Notes: a model not told the origin generated them from the letters alone. A stretch of 64,000 nt of DNA from Nostoc sp. 106C (GCF_002154725.1 NZ_MTAW01000151.1:1-64000); one strand, 5' to 3'; positions 53,127 to 62,471 are shown, counted from the stretch's first letter. A program made the numbers and translations.

Positions 53127-56100
53127 ATGCATCTTCACTATTTACACCCCCAACACCTTGAGGAATTAGTCAAGAGCAGTGGCATAAATTTACACATTGC
53201 AAAGCTCAACTTCATGTCGCTTCAAGGTATCAACGCTTATGAGTACCTGTTGATTTCTGAGTTACTTCCACGCACCAATACCGGAATGGTGAAAAATGCG
53301 TGGTTGCAGCGTTACGCCCATATTACAGAAGGTGGTTGGTGGTGTTCGGGATTAGATCCGCTGAATAATTGGCAAACAATGGAATGGGGATGCTTTAAGC
53401 CAAACCAACCCCGGATGAATCAAAATGGTAAGTCCATCAAGTATGAGCATCCCCCCAGCACACCAACACGGGTGTTCTGTCTGCGGGTTCCGCCACAAGT
53501 TTGGCAGCAAGTCGCCCAGCGTTACAATCTCTCCATGCCCAACGATATCAGTATTGGTGCCAATGGCGAAGCCAAAGGCTTTTGGCAATGGGTGATGGAA
53601 CAGAACATACCTTTGATTGTTTGCGAAGGAGCAAAGAAAGCAGCGACACTATTAACACAAGGATACGCTGCGATCGCCATTCCCGGAATTACTAGCGGTT
53701 ATCGAGTGGTTAAAGATGACTTTGGTAAAGTTACTCGTCGCCAGCTAATTCCTGACTTAGGAATTTTTACTCTGAAAAAACGCACGTTTTACATTTGTTT
53801 TGATTTTGAAACTAAACCCAAAACAATCGCCGCTGTTAATAACGCGATTTCCCAACTGGGTTTTTTATTCCAAGAAAAAAACTGTCCTGTAAAAGTTATC
53901 GAACTTCCAGGGCTAGAAAAAGGCGTTGATGAATTTATCGTCGCCAAAGGTGCAACTAGTTTCGATAAAGTTTATCGCCAAAGTGTTGATTTAGAAGTTT
54001 ATTTAGCTCAAACTAAACCCCATACCGAGTTAACTATTCCAGCTGCACTCACTGTTAACTGTCCCTATTTAGGCGAAATTCCTTTCCCCACCTCTGGATT
54101 AGTGGGAGTGAAATCCGCAAAAGGAACGGGTAAAACTACCGGATTAAAAGCTGTTGTCAATCAAGCTAAAAGTAGAAATCAGCCAATTTTATTAATTACC
54201 CATAGAATCCAATTAGGACGGTTTTTATGTGAAAAAATTGGCATTAAATGGGGAATCGGCAACGGTTCGCATGGAGAGAATCTTAATCAATCCCCAACGA
54301 CGGCAGTTGCTTCAAGCCGACGGCACTTCCTACAAGTCGGGGAACCCGCCCAACGGAGTGCCTTGGAAACCCGTCCAACGCACTGCCTCCCCAATGCCCC
54401 ATGCCCCATGCCCCAATCCTTCGGCTTGTGTGTCGATTCTATTTGGAAGCTAAACCCTGAAGATTGGCAAGGTGCAATCGTAATTTTAGATGAAGTAGAA
54501 CAGTCTTTATGGCATTTACTAAATAGTAATACCTGTAAACAGAAGCGGGTTAAAATATTAAAAATATTCCAACAATTAATTGCGACAGTTTTAATAAGCG
54601 GAGGCTTAATTATTGCCCAAGATGCTGATTTATCTGATGTATCTCTAGAATATCTACAGGGATTAGCCGGAAGTAAATTAACGCCTTGGATAGTTTTAAA
54701 TCAATGGCAACCTCAGCGAGGTTGGGATGTGACTTTTTATGATTCTCCCAACCCAACGCCGCTAATTCATCAATTGGAATTAGATTTAATTGCTGGGCGT
54801 AAATGTTACGTTACTACCGATAGTCGTACTGGGCGTTACAGTTGTGAAACTATTGAACGTTACCTAAAAGAACGTTTAGAGAAATTACGCCGACAGTTTC
54901 CTAAAACTTTAGTTGTCAGCAGCCAAACGACGAACACACCAGGCCATGCAGCAGTTGATTTTGTTGCAGAGATTAATCAAAAAATTCCTGAATATGACAC
55001 TGTATTTGTCACTCCTAGTATTGGTACAGGAATTAGTATTGATGTGCAACATTTCGATAGAGTCTATGGCATATTTCAAGGAGTAATTCCTGATTCGGAA
55101 GCACGACAAGCATTAGCTAGAGTCAGGGATGATGTGCCGCGTGTTGTTTGGTGTGCCAAGCGAGGTATTGGTTTAATTGGTAGTGGTAGCACGAATTATC
55201 GTTTACTATCTTATTGGTATCAAGAGAATCAAAAAGATAATTTAGCTTTGCTCAGTCCACTACATAAAATAGATGTAGATTTACCACTGGTTTATGACCC
55301 TATACATTTACGAACTTGGTCAAAGTTATCTGCTAGGGTAAATGCTTCGATTCGCCTTTATCGCCAATCTCTACAAGAAGGTTTAATTGCGGATGGACAT
55401 CAAATATGGACAAGAAGCAATGCCGTACACAATAATATTATTCGAGATTTAAGATTAGCCTTTTTAGCAACAGATCCCCAAGATTTAGCGAACCGCCGCA
55501 GATTAATTTTGGAAATTGTTAAAGTCCAAAAAGATTGGTCAGAAAAACGTCAAAAAGCTAAAGAGATTAAACGTAAAATTAAAGAAATCAAGCAGCAGAA
55601 TCAATTAGGCTCAGCCGCTGCTGTAGGCAATGCTAGAGATATTGATTATGTCGAATATGAGCAGTTATTAGCCAAACATTCTCTAACTCAGGATGAACGT
55701 AACGCTATCCAGAAGTACATTCTTAGGCAGAGGTATGGCATAGAAGTTACACCCATGCTGAAATTGCAAGATGATAAAGGCTATTATGGTCAACTGTTAA
55801 CACACTATTATTTGACCCACGAAAGCGAGTATTTTCATATTCGCGATCGCCAGGAATGGAATCAGCAATTATATTGGGGTGATGGTCAAGTTTTTCTTCC
55901 AGATTTAAAAACTTACACGCTGAAAGTTGAGGCGATGAGAGCCTTAGGAATGGTAGATTTTCTGGAAGTAGCACGAGAATTTACTGAGAACGATTCAGAT
56001 TTAATATTGCTAAAGAATTTGGCTGCTCAGAATAGTAAACATATCAAAAGAGTACTGGGTATTAACTTAGGCAGCGAAACCGAAAATATTTCAGCCATCA

Positions 56101-56324
56101 AAATCCTCAGCCGGCTGTTAAGTTTGTTGGGATTAAAGCTGAAGCGGGTAAATGAAGTTTATCAAATCGACCCTGACACCCTTGATGATGATAGGCAAAA
56201 AATCTTTGCAATTTGGCATCAACGGGATGAGTTAATGTTGACTCATTTGCGAAATATAGGTTGTGAAACGGTTGATAATACCTCAAAATCGCTCCTCGAT
56301 CAGTTGTGTCACAGCCTGAAGTAG
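53127..56324 (+). CDS. plasmid replication protein, CyRepA1 family (chromosomal copy)
   Basis: The 1065-residue protein has a DUF3854/Toprim-like domain (IPLIVCEGAKKAATLLTQGYAAIAIPG, about 170-280) and a helicase-like ATPase. Walker A is in SAKGTGKTT at about 328-340 and a Walker B-type IVILDEVEQSLWHLL follows. A helical C-terminal domain completes it. This is the large replication-initiation protein of many cyanobacterial plasmids; here it sits among chromosomal genes, suggesting an integrated plasmid remnant. Residues about 388-431 are a translated dispersed repeat in frame. It remains intact from ATG 53127 to the stop. Confidence 0.82.
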   Translation: MHLHYLHPQHLEELVKSSGINLHIAKLNFMSLQGINAYEYLLISELLPRTNTGMVKNAWLQRYAHITEGGWWCSGLDPLNNWQTMEWGCFKPNQPRMNQNGKSIKYEHPPSTPTRVFCLRVPPQVWQQVAQRYNLSMPNDISIGANGEAKGFWQWVMEQNIPLIVCEGAKKAATLLTQGYAAIAIPGITSGYRVVKDDFGKVTRRQLIPDLGIFTLKKRTFYICFDFETKPKTIAAVNNAISQLGFLFQEKNCPVKVIELPGLEKGVDEFIVAKGATSFDKVYRQSVDLEVYLAQTKPHTELTIPAALTVNCPYLGEIPFPTSGLVGVKSAKGTGKTTGLKAVVNQAKSRNQPILLITHRIQLGRFLCEKIGIKWGIGNGSHGENLNQSPTTAVASSRRHFLQVGEPAQRSALETRPTHCLPNAPCPMPQSFGLCVDSIWKLNPEDWQGAIVILDEVEQSLWHLLNSNTCKQKRVKILKIFQQLIATVLISGGLIIAQDADLSDVSLEYLQGLAGSKLTPWIVLNQWQPQRGWDVTFYDSPNPTPLIHQLELDLIAGRKCYVTTDSRTGRYSCETIERYLKERLEKLRRQFPKTLVVSSQTTNTPGHAAVDFVAEINQKIPEYDTVFVTPSIGTGISIDVQHFDRVYGIFQGVIPDSEARQALARVRDDVPRVVWCAKRGIGLIGSGSTNYRLLSYWYQENQKDNLALLSPLHKIDVDLPLVYDPIHLRTWSKLSARVNASIRLYRQSLQEGLIADGHQIWTRSNAVHNNIIRDLRLAFLATDPQDLANRRRLILEIVKVQKDWSEKRQKAKEIKRKIKEIKQQNQLGSAAAVGNARDIDYVEYEQLLAKHSLTQDERNAIQKYILRQRYGIEVTPMLKLQDDKGYYGQLLTHYYLTHESEYFHIRDRQEWNQQLYWGDGQVFLPDLKTYTLKVEAMRALGMVDFLEVAREFTENDSDLILLKNLAAQNSKHIKRVLGINLGSETENISAIKILSRLLSLLGLKLKRVNEVYQIDPDTLDDDRQKIFAIWHQRDELMLTHLRNIGCETVDNTSKSLLDQLCHSLK
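54291..54418. repeat. dispersed repeat inserted in frame in the CyRepA1 gene
   Basis: The reverse complement reads CCGTTGGGCGGGTTCCCCGA, CTTGTAGGAAGTGCCGTCGG, then CTTGAAGCAACTGCCG, matching the GGGCGG...CCGACTTG family at 25548, 32630 and 40085. The plus strand ends with CCCATGCCCCATGCCCC. The element encodes residues such as ASSRRHFLQVGEPAQRSALE without breaking the frame. Confidence 0.7.
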
Positions 56325-56402
56325 CTGATGCAAGTTAATCGCTTTGCCTAGATATTAATGATGTTCATGTATAGCCTCTACAAGTCCCCGCTTGCTCTTC
56401 AA

Positions 56403-57215
56403 TTAAGTCCACTGAGTATCAAAGGCATCTTGACCAGTTCCATAAATCAAGTCACCATATTCCTGCCAGTGAGCTACTTCTTCAGGGGAGAGTGGCAAAG
56501 CGTCCAGGACGCGGAGATTTTCTTCTAATTGTTCCTTGGTTTTTGGGGCAGTAAGCGCTAGACTTACAGCAGGATGACGTAGTACATAACGATAGCAGTC
56601 TGCTGCGGTGGGTGGTTGTAGTTGCCAGTTGGGATGCTTTGCCAGTAGTGAACCCCAACGTGTACAGGTGAATGCTACTACGGGAATACCAGCCTGGTTA
56701 GCATTTGGTAAAACATCTTCTTCAGCTTTGCGGTGTGCCATATTGTAACGATGCATTAACACATCACACTGATTGCGCTCTATCATTTCTAAAGCAATCG
56801 GTCGGTTATGGGTGGTAACTCCTACATAACGTACCAATCCTTTTTCCTGCTGCGATCGCAATTCCTCAAGTACTGCCTGAACCTGTTTGCTATCATCACC
56901 AGGAAAGACATACTCGACAAAAAACACATCCACGCTATCAACATCAAGACGATGGCGCACTGAGTCAAGGTAACGGCGTAAAGAATTGATATCTCTGTTT
57001 TCGCTGCCAGTTGCAACTAAAACCTGCTCGCGTTTTTCTGCTAGAAGGGGTTTTAATCCATTGAGGAAGTTGTTGTACTCCAGACTGTAAAAGAAAAAGT
57101 AGTTGATTCCCGCCGCAAATGCCATTGAAACTGAATTAACATCTAGCTGCGGTTGAGCTGCTAAACCGAGAATGCTGGCTTTTTGTCCTAATTCAGACTT
57201 AATTACTGAGGGCAT
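56403..57215 (-). CDS. aldo/keto reductase-fold protein lacking the catalytic tetrad
   Basis: The barrel is recognisable from FAAGINYFFFYSLEYN, HRLDVDSVDVFFVEYV, EKGLVRYVGVTTHNRPIALEMIE and the C-terminal LALTAPKTKEQLEENL. In active reductases this family has Asp, Tyr, Lys and His. Here the Asp position is Phe (YFFF), the Lys position is Gly (VLVATG) and the His position is Glu (FFVEY); only the Tyr remains. It is therefore probably not a normal NADPH-dependent reductase. The length of 270 residues is near the lower end for the family. Function unknown. Confidence 0.8.
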   Translation of the reverse strand: MPSVIKSELGQKASILGLAAQPQLDVNSVSMAFAAGINYFFFYSLEYNNFLNGLKPLLAEKREQVLVATGSENRDINSLRRYLDSVRHRLDVDSVDVFFVEYVFPGDDSKQVQAVLEELRSQQEKGLVRYVGVTTHNRPIALEMIERNQCDVLMHRYNMAHRKAEEDVLPNANQAGIPVVAFTCTRWGSLLAKHPNWQLQPPTAADCYRYVLRHPAVSLALTAPKTKEQLEENLRVLDALPLSPEEVAHWQEYGDLIYGTGQDAFDTQWT

Positions 57216-57565
57216 GATAGAGGTAGCAATGTGAAACTAAAAGGAGCACTTACGCTTTTTTAGGCGTTCTGAGCAATCTTGCAGAAACTTACGCGCTTGG
57301 TAAACTTTTCCTGAAAAAGTTACTTTTGATTATCATTAAGTAATTACTGAACTGAAAATTCAGTAAAATTATTATAAAGCTTTATAACTTACTAATGTTT
57401 CAGCAGACTTTGCTAATTATCACAAACAATCTTATTTGAAAATGCTCTGAATGTATCGGTAGTGCTCAGAAAATAATTGAGAATATAAAAACAGATAAAC
57501 GTCTAGATAATTAAAATGTTTTATCAATTAAGTATGCTTAAAGGTTGTAAAAAAGTGAGTTGGTT
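57216..57565. other. intergenic region between AKR-like gene and PAS-REC gene
   Basis: Both genes read outward, so two promoters are here. The sequence is AT-rich (about 57330-57540) with no gene, RNA or repeat I can support. Confidence 0.45.
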
Positions 57566-58591
57566 GTGAGCCAAGAAGAACTGAACTATAATTTTGAAAA
57601 AATACGGCAGCAGATAGAGGCACTGGAAAGATACATAATAGAGTCGCCAATGCTTAATGCACAAGCAATTGAAGCGTTGAGGGTTATTGCCGCTTCCATC
57701 AAAAACCTGGAATTATTCAAAGCAGAAATCCAGGCTGATTTAGCACAAGTGAAACTCCTTGAAGAAGAACTGCTGCAACAAAATGAAACAATAATAGCAG
57801 AACGTCAGGTTTATCACGATTTATTCAAATTTGCGCCTCATGCTTATTTGATCACAAATTATGATGGAATAATTATCGAACTAAACTACACTGCTGCGGC
57901 GTTATTGAATGTATTGCCCAGTTTGCTCATTGGCAAATCATTAATCAATTTTGTATCTCAAGACGAACATTCATTGTTTCTGACAAAACTCAAGCAGTCG
58001 CTCAATGTCAAGTCTGTGCAAGAATTGGAAGTCACTATCTGTCCTCGTGGCGGTCAAGTTTTTGATGCTTTACTTTTGGTGAAACCTGGGCGAGAAACTT
58101 CTGGTGCTCTAGGTGCGTTACAGATCAGCCTGCATGATATTACCAAGTACAAGCGATTACCAGTTCCTCAGGAGATGCCAAGCTCGATCGCACCTGTTGC
58201 AAGACCCAATGGACTAGATGGTTTACGGGTACTGTTTGTAGATGATGAAGCTGATACCCGCGAGTTAATTGCCGCAGTGCTTATGCAACATGGAGTTGAA
58301 GTCACAACAGTTGCTACAGTAACAGAGGCATTGGCAGAATTAGAGCGATCGCGTCCCGATGTCATCATTAGTGATATCAGGATGCCTGATGAAGATGGCT
58401 ATGCTTTGATTCGCAAAATCAAGGCACTAGAAGCCGAGAAAGGATGGCAAATTCCCACTGCTGCATTGACAGCTTATCTTGGAGAAGACCGAGCAAAGGC
58501 ACTCAACGCAGGTTTTCAATCGCATTTGCATAAACTGGCTGCGCCAACGGAGTTGATTGCAATGGTTGCACAGCTGGCTGGGCGAGGGTGA
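57566..58591 (+). CDS. PAS - response regulator protein
   Basis: The N-terminus is a coiled coil (to about 90), followed by a PAS domain (about 88-195: QVYHDLFKFAPHAYLITNYDGIIIELNYTAAALL). A receiver domain completes it (about 213-340), with VLFVDDEADTRELIAAVL, the phospho-acceptor Asp in VIISDIRMPDEDGYA (about residue 269) and TAYLGEDRAKALNAGF. The last Lys motif is replaced by HKLAAPTEL. I take GTG at 57566 (SQEELNYNFEK); a TTG two codons earlier is possible. It lies just upstream of the hybrid kinase and is a likely partner. Confidence 0.83.
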   Translation: MSQEELNYNFEKIRQQIEALERYIIESPMLNAQAIEALRVIAASIKNLELFKAEIQADLAQVKLLEEELLQQNETIIAERQVYHDLFKFAPHAYLITNYDGIIIELNYTAAALLNVLPSLLIGKSLINFVSQDEHSLFLTKLKQSLNVKSVQELEVTICPRGGQVFDALLLVKPGRETSGALGALQISLHDITKYKRLPVPQEMPSSIAPVARPNGLDGLRVLFVDDEADTRELIAAVLMQHGVEVTTVATVTEALAELERSRPDVIISDIRMPDEDGYALIRKIKALEAEKGWQIPTAALTAYLGEDRAKALNAGFQSHLHKLAAPTELIAMVAQLAGRG

Positions 58592-58744
58592 AAGAGAGCA
58601 GGGGGAGCAGGGGAAGCTAGGGAGGCTGGAGGAGAAAAGAGTTTTAGGTTTTCAAGAACTTGAATTCATATTTCAATTCAGTAACGCCCTGAAATTCATT
58701 AACCTGAAGAAGAGAGAATTTTACTAGATTTTTTCCCAGGAAAC

Positions 58745-61700
58745 ATGGACAGCTTAACCGAAAGCAAGAAAGCCGCTTCCGCTTTAGATGTGTTTGCAGG
58801 CGGTGGCGAGATGGGTGAGTTGATGCGATCGCGCGATTGGTCGCAAACTTCACTGGGTTCTGCCCTTGACTGGGGACAGGGCCTAAGTACCTCCATCAGT
58901 ATTTTGCTTGCCTCTCGCTTTCCAATGTGTCTGTTTTGGGGGCGTGACTATATCCAGTTTTACAACGATGACTTTGCTCCTATTCTCGGTACGGCAAAGC
59001 ACCCAACTGCCCTTGGACAACCTGGCAGCCAGACGTGGCTAGAAATCTGGGATGTGCTTGAGCCACTGTTCGAGCAAGTCATGAGTACGGGCGAAGCAAT
59101 TTATGCGAAAGACCAAAGTTTCCATCCCAACCGTAAAGGCTACGTGGAAGAGTCGTATTTCACCTTCTGCTACAGTGCCGTTCGGGATGAAACTGGCAAC
59201 ATCAGTGGGATACTCAATACCGTCACTGAAACCACTAAGCAGGTAATCAGTCAACGTCGCCTTGCCATGCTACGGGAATTAGCAACTGCCGGAACAGGGG
59301 CAAAAACACCAACAGAAGCTTGTCTCGCAGCCGCCCGTACCCTAAACCCTTACGATATTCCCTTTGCCCTGTTTTATCTGATTGACAAGCAAGGCAAGCA
59401 GGCAGAACTCGTTGCATCAACAGGAATCCCCGCAGGTAGTGCCGCTGCACCCACGAGTATCGATCTCACTCTTGCTTGTGGTGCTGATGTCTGGTCATTT
59501 TCTGAAGTACTGCAACATCAACAGCCGCAGCTTGTCACGGATGTTGTCAAACGATTCGGTTCATTTGCCGGAGAACCGTGGTCAGAAAGCCTCCATTCTG
59601 CCATGATTCTACCCATCTTGAGTGCTAACAAAAAAATTGTGGAATGTCTGCTCGTTGCTGGAATCAGCCCACGCCTCGATTTAGATGGCGAATACCGCAC
59701 ATTGCTCGAATTGGTCGCACAGCAGGTTGAAAATTCCATCGCCAACGCCCAAGCTTACGAGAAAGAACTTAAACGCGCTCTGGCGTTGGCAGAACTCGAC
59801 CGCGCTAAAACAGCCTTCTTCACCAACGTCAGCCATGAATTTCGCACGCCTTTAACCTTGATACTCAATCCACTTGAGCAAGTGATCGCCCAAACACACG
59901 CTTTACTCCAGCCCGAACAGCGCGAACAACTGGCGATTGTTCAGCGAAACGCCATGAGATTGCACAAACTAGTCAATACCTTACTTGACTTCTCCCGAAT
60001 TGAAGCAGACAAAATACAAGCAGTTTATGAGCCAACTGATTTAGCCCAATTCACAGCCGAATTAGCCTCAGTGTTTCGTTCGGCGATTGAAACAGCTTCT
60101 TTGCAATTAATCGTGGATTGTCCGCCACTGAGCGACCTCGTGTATGTAGACCGCGAAATGTGGGAAAAGATAGTTCTTAACTTAATCTCTAATGCCTTTA
60201 AATTCACCTTCACTGGAGAGATTGCCGTCTCATTACACCAAATAGGTGACAAAGTAGAGCTAAAAGTACGCGATACAGGCACAGGCATTACTGATGAAGA
60301 GTTACCGAAAATTTTTGAGCGCTTTCACCGCATACGAGGCGTACAAGCCAGGAGTCATGAAGGATCGGGTATTGGGCTTGCTTTGGTGCAGGAACTCGTT
60401 CACCTACATAGCGGCACTGTCAACGTGGAGAGTGTCTTCGGTAAGGGAACGACATTTACAGTAACTCTACCCACAGGCTCATTGCACTTGCCAAGCAATC
60501 AAATTAGTGCCAAACCTACACTAGCATCAACACCAGTAGGTGCTGCCCCCTATTTCGAGGAAGCACAGCAATGGCTAACAGAAGAAAATTTATCGGTTTG
60601 GGGCCGCCACTTTGTGGCGGCCCCAAACCCACCCCCGATAAATTCCTCGCAGTTCTCGACTGCACGCATTTTGTTAGTGGATGATAATGCCGATATGCGG
60701 GACTATGTAGCGCGTCTGCTATCAAAGCAATGGCAGGTAGAAGCTGTGAACAATGGAGTTGCTGCACTAGCTGCTGTCTCATTGCAACCGCCAGATTTGG
60801 TACTTACTGACGTAATGATGCCAGAAATGGACGGTTTTGAATTGTTGAGTGCATTGCGAGCTGACCCAAAGACAAAAGGCATACCCATCATCATGCTGTC
60901 GGCTCGTGCAGGAGAAGAAGCGGCAATTGAAGGTTTGCAAGCAGGAGCAGACGACTACCTAATCAAGCCCTTTTCTGCCCAGGAATTGGTCGCTCGCGTA
61001 GATTCTCACTTACAAATGGCGCGTCTGCGTCAGGAATTATCCTCAAATCGCCTCAAGGATGAGTTTTTAGCAACTGTTACTCACGAACTTCATGCTCCCT
61101 TGGTTGCTATCCTGGGCTGGACTCGCTTACTACGTTCAAATCAACTGGATCGGTCTACTGCTTTACGCGCTTTAGACACCATTGAGCGCAGCGCTAACAA
61201 CCAGGCAATGCTGATTGAGGATTTGCTGAATATTTCAACTATTCTCTCAGGTAAAGTCCACATAGATCGCCAGCCAGTCAATCTCACCTCTACTGTTGGT
61301 GAAGTGATGCAGACAATGTTCAGCGATGCTCAGGCTAAAAGAATTCAAATTGTACAGACGCGACGCCAGTCGCTACAGAAGGATATTTGCGTTTGCGGAG
61401 ATTTAATCCGTTTACAGCAAGTTTTCTCAAAATTACTGCATAACGCCATTAAATTTACACCCGTAGGCGGAAGTATTGAAGTTCGGCTTGATGCTGATGA
61501 TTCTTGGGCTGCTATCCAAGTCAGCGACACTGGTATCGGGATTAGTGCCGACTTTCTCCCCCATGTTTTCGATCGCTTTACTCAGGAGGAAGTACCCAGC
61601 AGACACACACCAGGGGGTTTGGGGTTGGGGCTGGCGATCGCTCGTCAACTCGTAGAACTGCACGGCGGTACAATTGAGGCAGCGAGTGAGGGAATTGGAC

Positions 61701-61747
61701 GAGGCGCAACGTTTACCGTTAAATTGCCCTTGATGAGTTTAAATTAG
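58745..61747 (+). CDS. hybrid histidine kinase with PAS, GAF, two kinase cores and a receiver
   Basis: The domains in order are: PAS-like (about 10-170), GAF (about 175-335), HisKA with FFTNVSHEFRTPL (His364), ATPase (NLISNAFKFTF, DTGTGIT, GSGIGLALVQELV), receiver (ILLVDDNADMRDYV, phospho-acceptor Asp689 in LVLTDVMMPEMDG, YLIKPF), a second HisKA with TVTHELHAPL (His780) and a second ATPase (KLLHNAIKF, DTGIGIS, GGLGLGLAIARQLVELHGGT). A hairpin repeat (60587-60644) is embedded in frame in the linker before the receiver. ATG 58745 follows AGGAAAC. The signal sensed is unknown. Confidence 0.93.
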   Translation: MDSLTESKKAASALDVFAGGGEMGELMRSRDWSQTSLGSALDWGQGLSTSISILLASRFPMCLFWGRDYIQFYNDDFAPILGTAKHPTALGQPGSQTWLEIWDVLEPLFEQVMSTGEAIYAKDQSFHPNRKGYVEESYFTFCYSAVRDETGNISGILNTVTETTKQVISQRRLAMLRELATAGTGAKTPTEACLAAARTLNPYDIPFALFYLIDKQGKQAELVASTGIPAGSAAAPTSIDLTLACGADVWSFSEVLQHQQPQLVTDVVKRFGSFAGEPWSESLHSAMILPILSANKKIVECLLVAGISPRLDLDGEYRTLLELVAQQVENSIANAQAYEKELKRALALAELDRAKTAFFTNVSHEFRTPLTLILNPLEQVIAQTHALLQPEQREQLAIVQRNAMRLHKLVNTLLDFSRIEADKIQAVYEPTDLAQFTAELASVFRSAIETASLQLIVDCPPLSDLVYVDREMWEKIVLNLISNAFKFTFTGEIAVSLHQIGDKVELKVRDTGTGITDEELPKIFERFHRIRGVQARSHEGSGIGLALVQELVHLHSGTVNVESVFGKGTTFTVTLPTGSLHLPSNQISAKPTLASTPVGAAPYFEEAQQWLTEENLSVWGRHFVAAPNPPPINSSQFSTARILLVDDNADMRDYVARLLSKQWQVEAVNNGVAALAAVSLQPPDLVLTDVMMPEMDGFELLSALRADPKTKGIPIIMLSARAGEEAAIEGLQAGADDYLIKPFSAQELVARVDSHLQMARLRQELSSNRLKDEFLATVTHELHAPLVAILGWTRLLRSNQLDRSTALRALDTIERSANNQAMLIEDLLNISTILSGKVHIDRQPVNLTSTVGEVMQTMFSDAQAKRIQIVQTRRQSLQKDICVCGDLIRLQQVFSKLLHNAIKFTPVGGSIEVRLDADDSWAAIQVSDTGIGISADFLPHVFDRFTQEEVPSRHTPGGLGLGLAIARQLVELHGGTIEAASEGIGRGATFTVKLPLMSLN
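60587..60644. repeat. hairpin repeat embedded in the hybrid kinase gene
   Basis: Outer arms AATTTATCGG (60587-60596) and CCGATAAATT (60635-60644) surround a 14-bp perfect stem TTTGGGGCCGCCAC / GTGGCGGCCCCAAA with a three-base loop. A 7-base bulge lies in the right arm. It encodes the linker NLSVWGRHFVAAPNPPPINS in frame. Confidence 0.75.
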
Positions 61748-61816
61748 GGATATCTAGGTGTGAGAATTAATGCCAACTTTCAGTGTTAAATTTGCAATAT
61801 TTCGAGGATGCTTATT

Positions 61817-62086
61817 ATGAGTAAAGAAGAACAGTTACTCGAATATTGGCGCGAACTCTCCCCTTAAGCGCAAGATAAAGTAATTCAATTCGCGCGATGC
61901 CTGCGGCAAGCCGCTGACGCGTCTACGTTAAAACCACAACCGGAATTTGTGCCACAAACTCCCCTTGCTAAAAAACTATGGGAAATTCGTCAACGTATTG
62001 TTGCATCGGGCGCGCCCCTATTAAGTGATGAAGAACTGGAACAGGAACTTGCAGAGCGTCGCGGTGGCTGGCGAGAATTAGATTAG
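61817..62086 (+). pseudogene. antitoxin gene with nonsense codon
   Basis: The frame begins MSKEEQLLEYWRELSP, hits TAA at 61865-61867, then continues open with KVIQFA...PQPEFVPQTPLAKKLWEIR and LLSDEELEQELAERRGGW to TAG 62084-62086. This is the sequence of the small antitoxins that pair with PIN toxins in cyanobacteria (by memory of the family). The middle also contains a GATGCCTGCGGCAAGCCGCT dispersed repeat. A single nonsense codon breaks the protein. It directly abuts the toxin ATG at 62087. Confidence 0.75.
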
Positions 62087-62471
62087 ATGACTCGAACTTT
62101 TATTGATTCGGGTGTATTGATTGCGGCGGCTCGTGCCAATACAATTCGGTCATTGGCTGCACTTGAGATCCTCAACGATGGCGATCGCTTCTTTACTTCA
62201 AGCGCCTTCATCCAGTTAGAAACCCTACCTAATACATTTCACTTTAATAATGAAATGATACAAATATGCTGGTAAAGGCATGGCAATGCCATGCCCCTAC
62301 GAGAAATCTATATGTATCAGGATTTTTGTGAATTGGTATAAAGCAATCTACAACCAAAGATGGCTTCATAATGCTGCTGCACTTTCTGTTGATACAGAAG
62401 AGTTTGTGACCGCTGAAAAAACTACAAAACCCATGCATAGCGTTACAGAAATTACAGCTATTGTCAGGTAA
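62087..62471 (+). pseudogene. PIN-domain toxin gene interrupted by a MITE-like element
   Basis: The first part reads MTRTFIDSGVLIAAARAN...FFTSSAFIQLETLPNT, a VapC-type PIN ribonuclease start with the catalytic Asp. At about 62231 the coding sequence is interrupted by a 110-base element. The remaining frame ends with EEFVTAEKTTKPMHSVTEIT and a stop at 62469-62471, the normal C-terminus of this toxin group. The central domain is lost. The toxin is not functional. Confidence 0.75.
62231..62341. repeat. MITE-like element inside the PIN toxin gene
   Basis: The right end GTATCAGGATTTTTGTGAAT plus TGGTATA resembles the reverse complement of the left end (AATACATTTCACTTTAATAA...GATAC). The centre contains GGCATGGCAATGCCATGCCC. 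It is a relative of the element at 20209-20305, and a shorter core copy lies at about 62487-62512. Confidence 0.6.
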
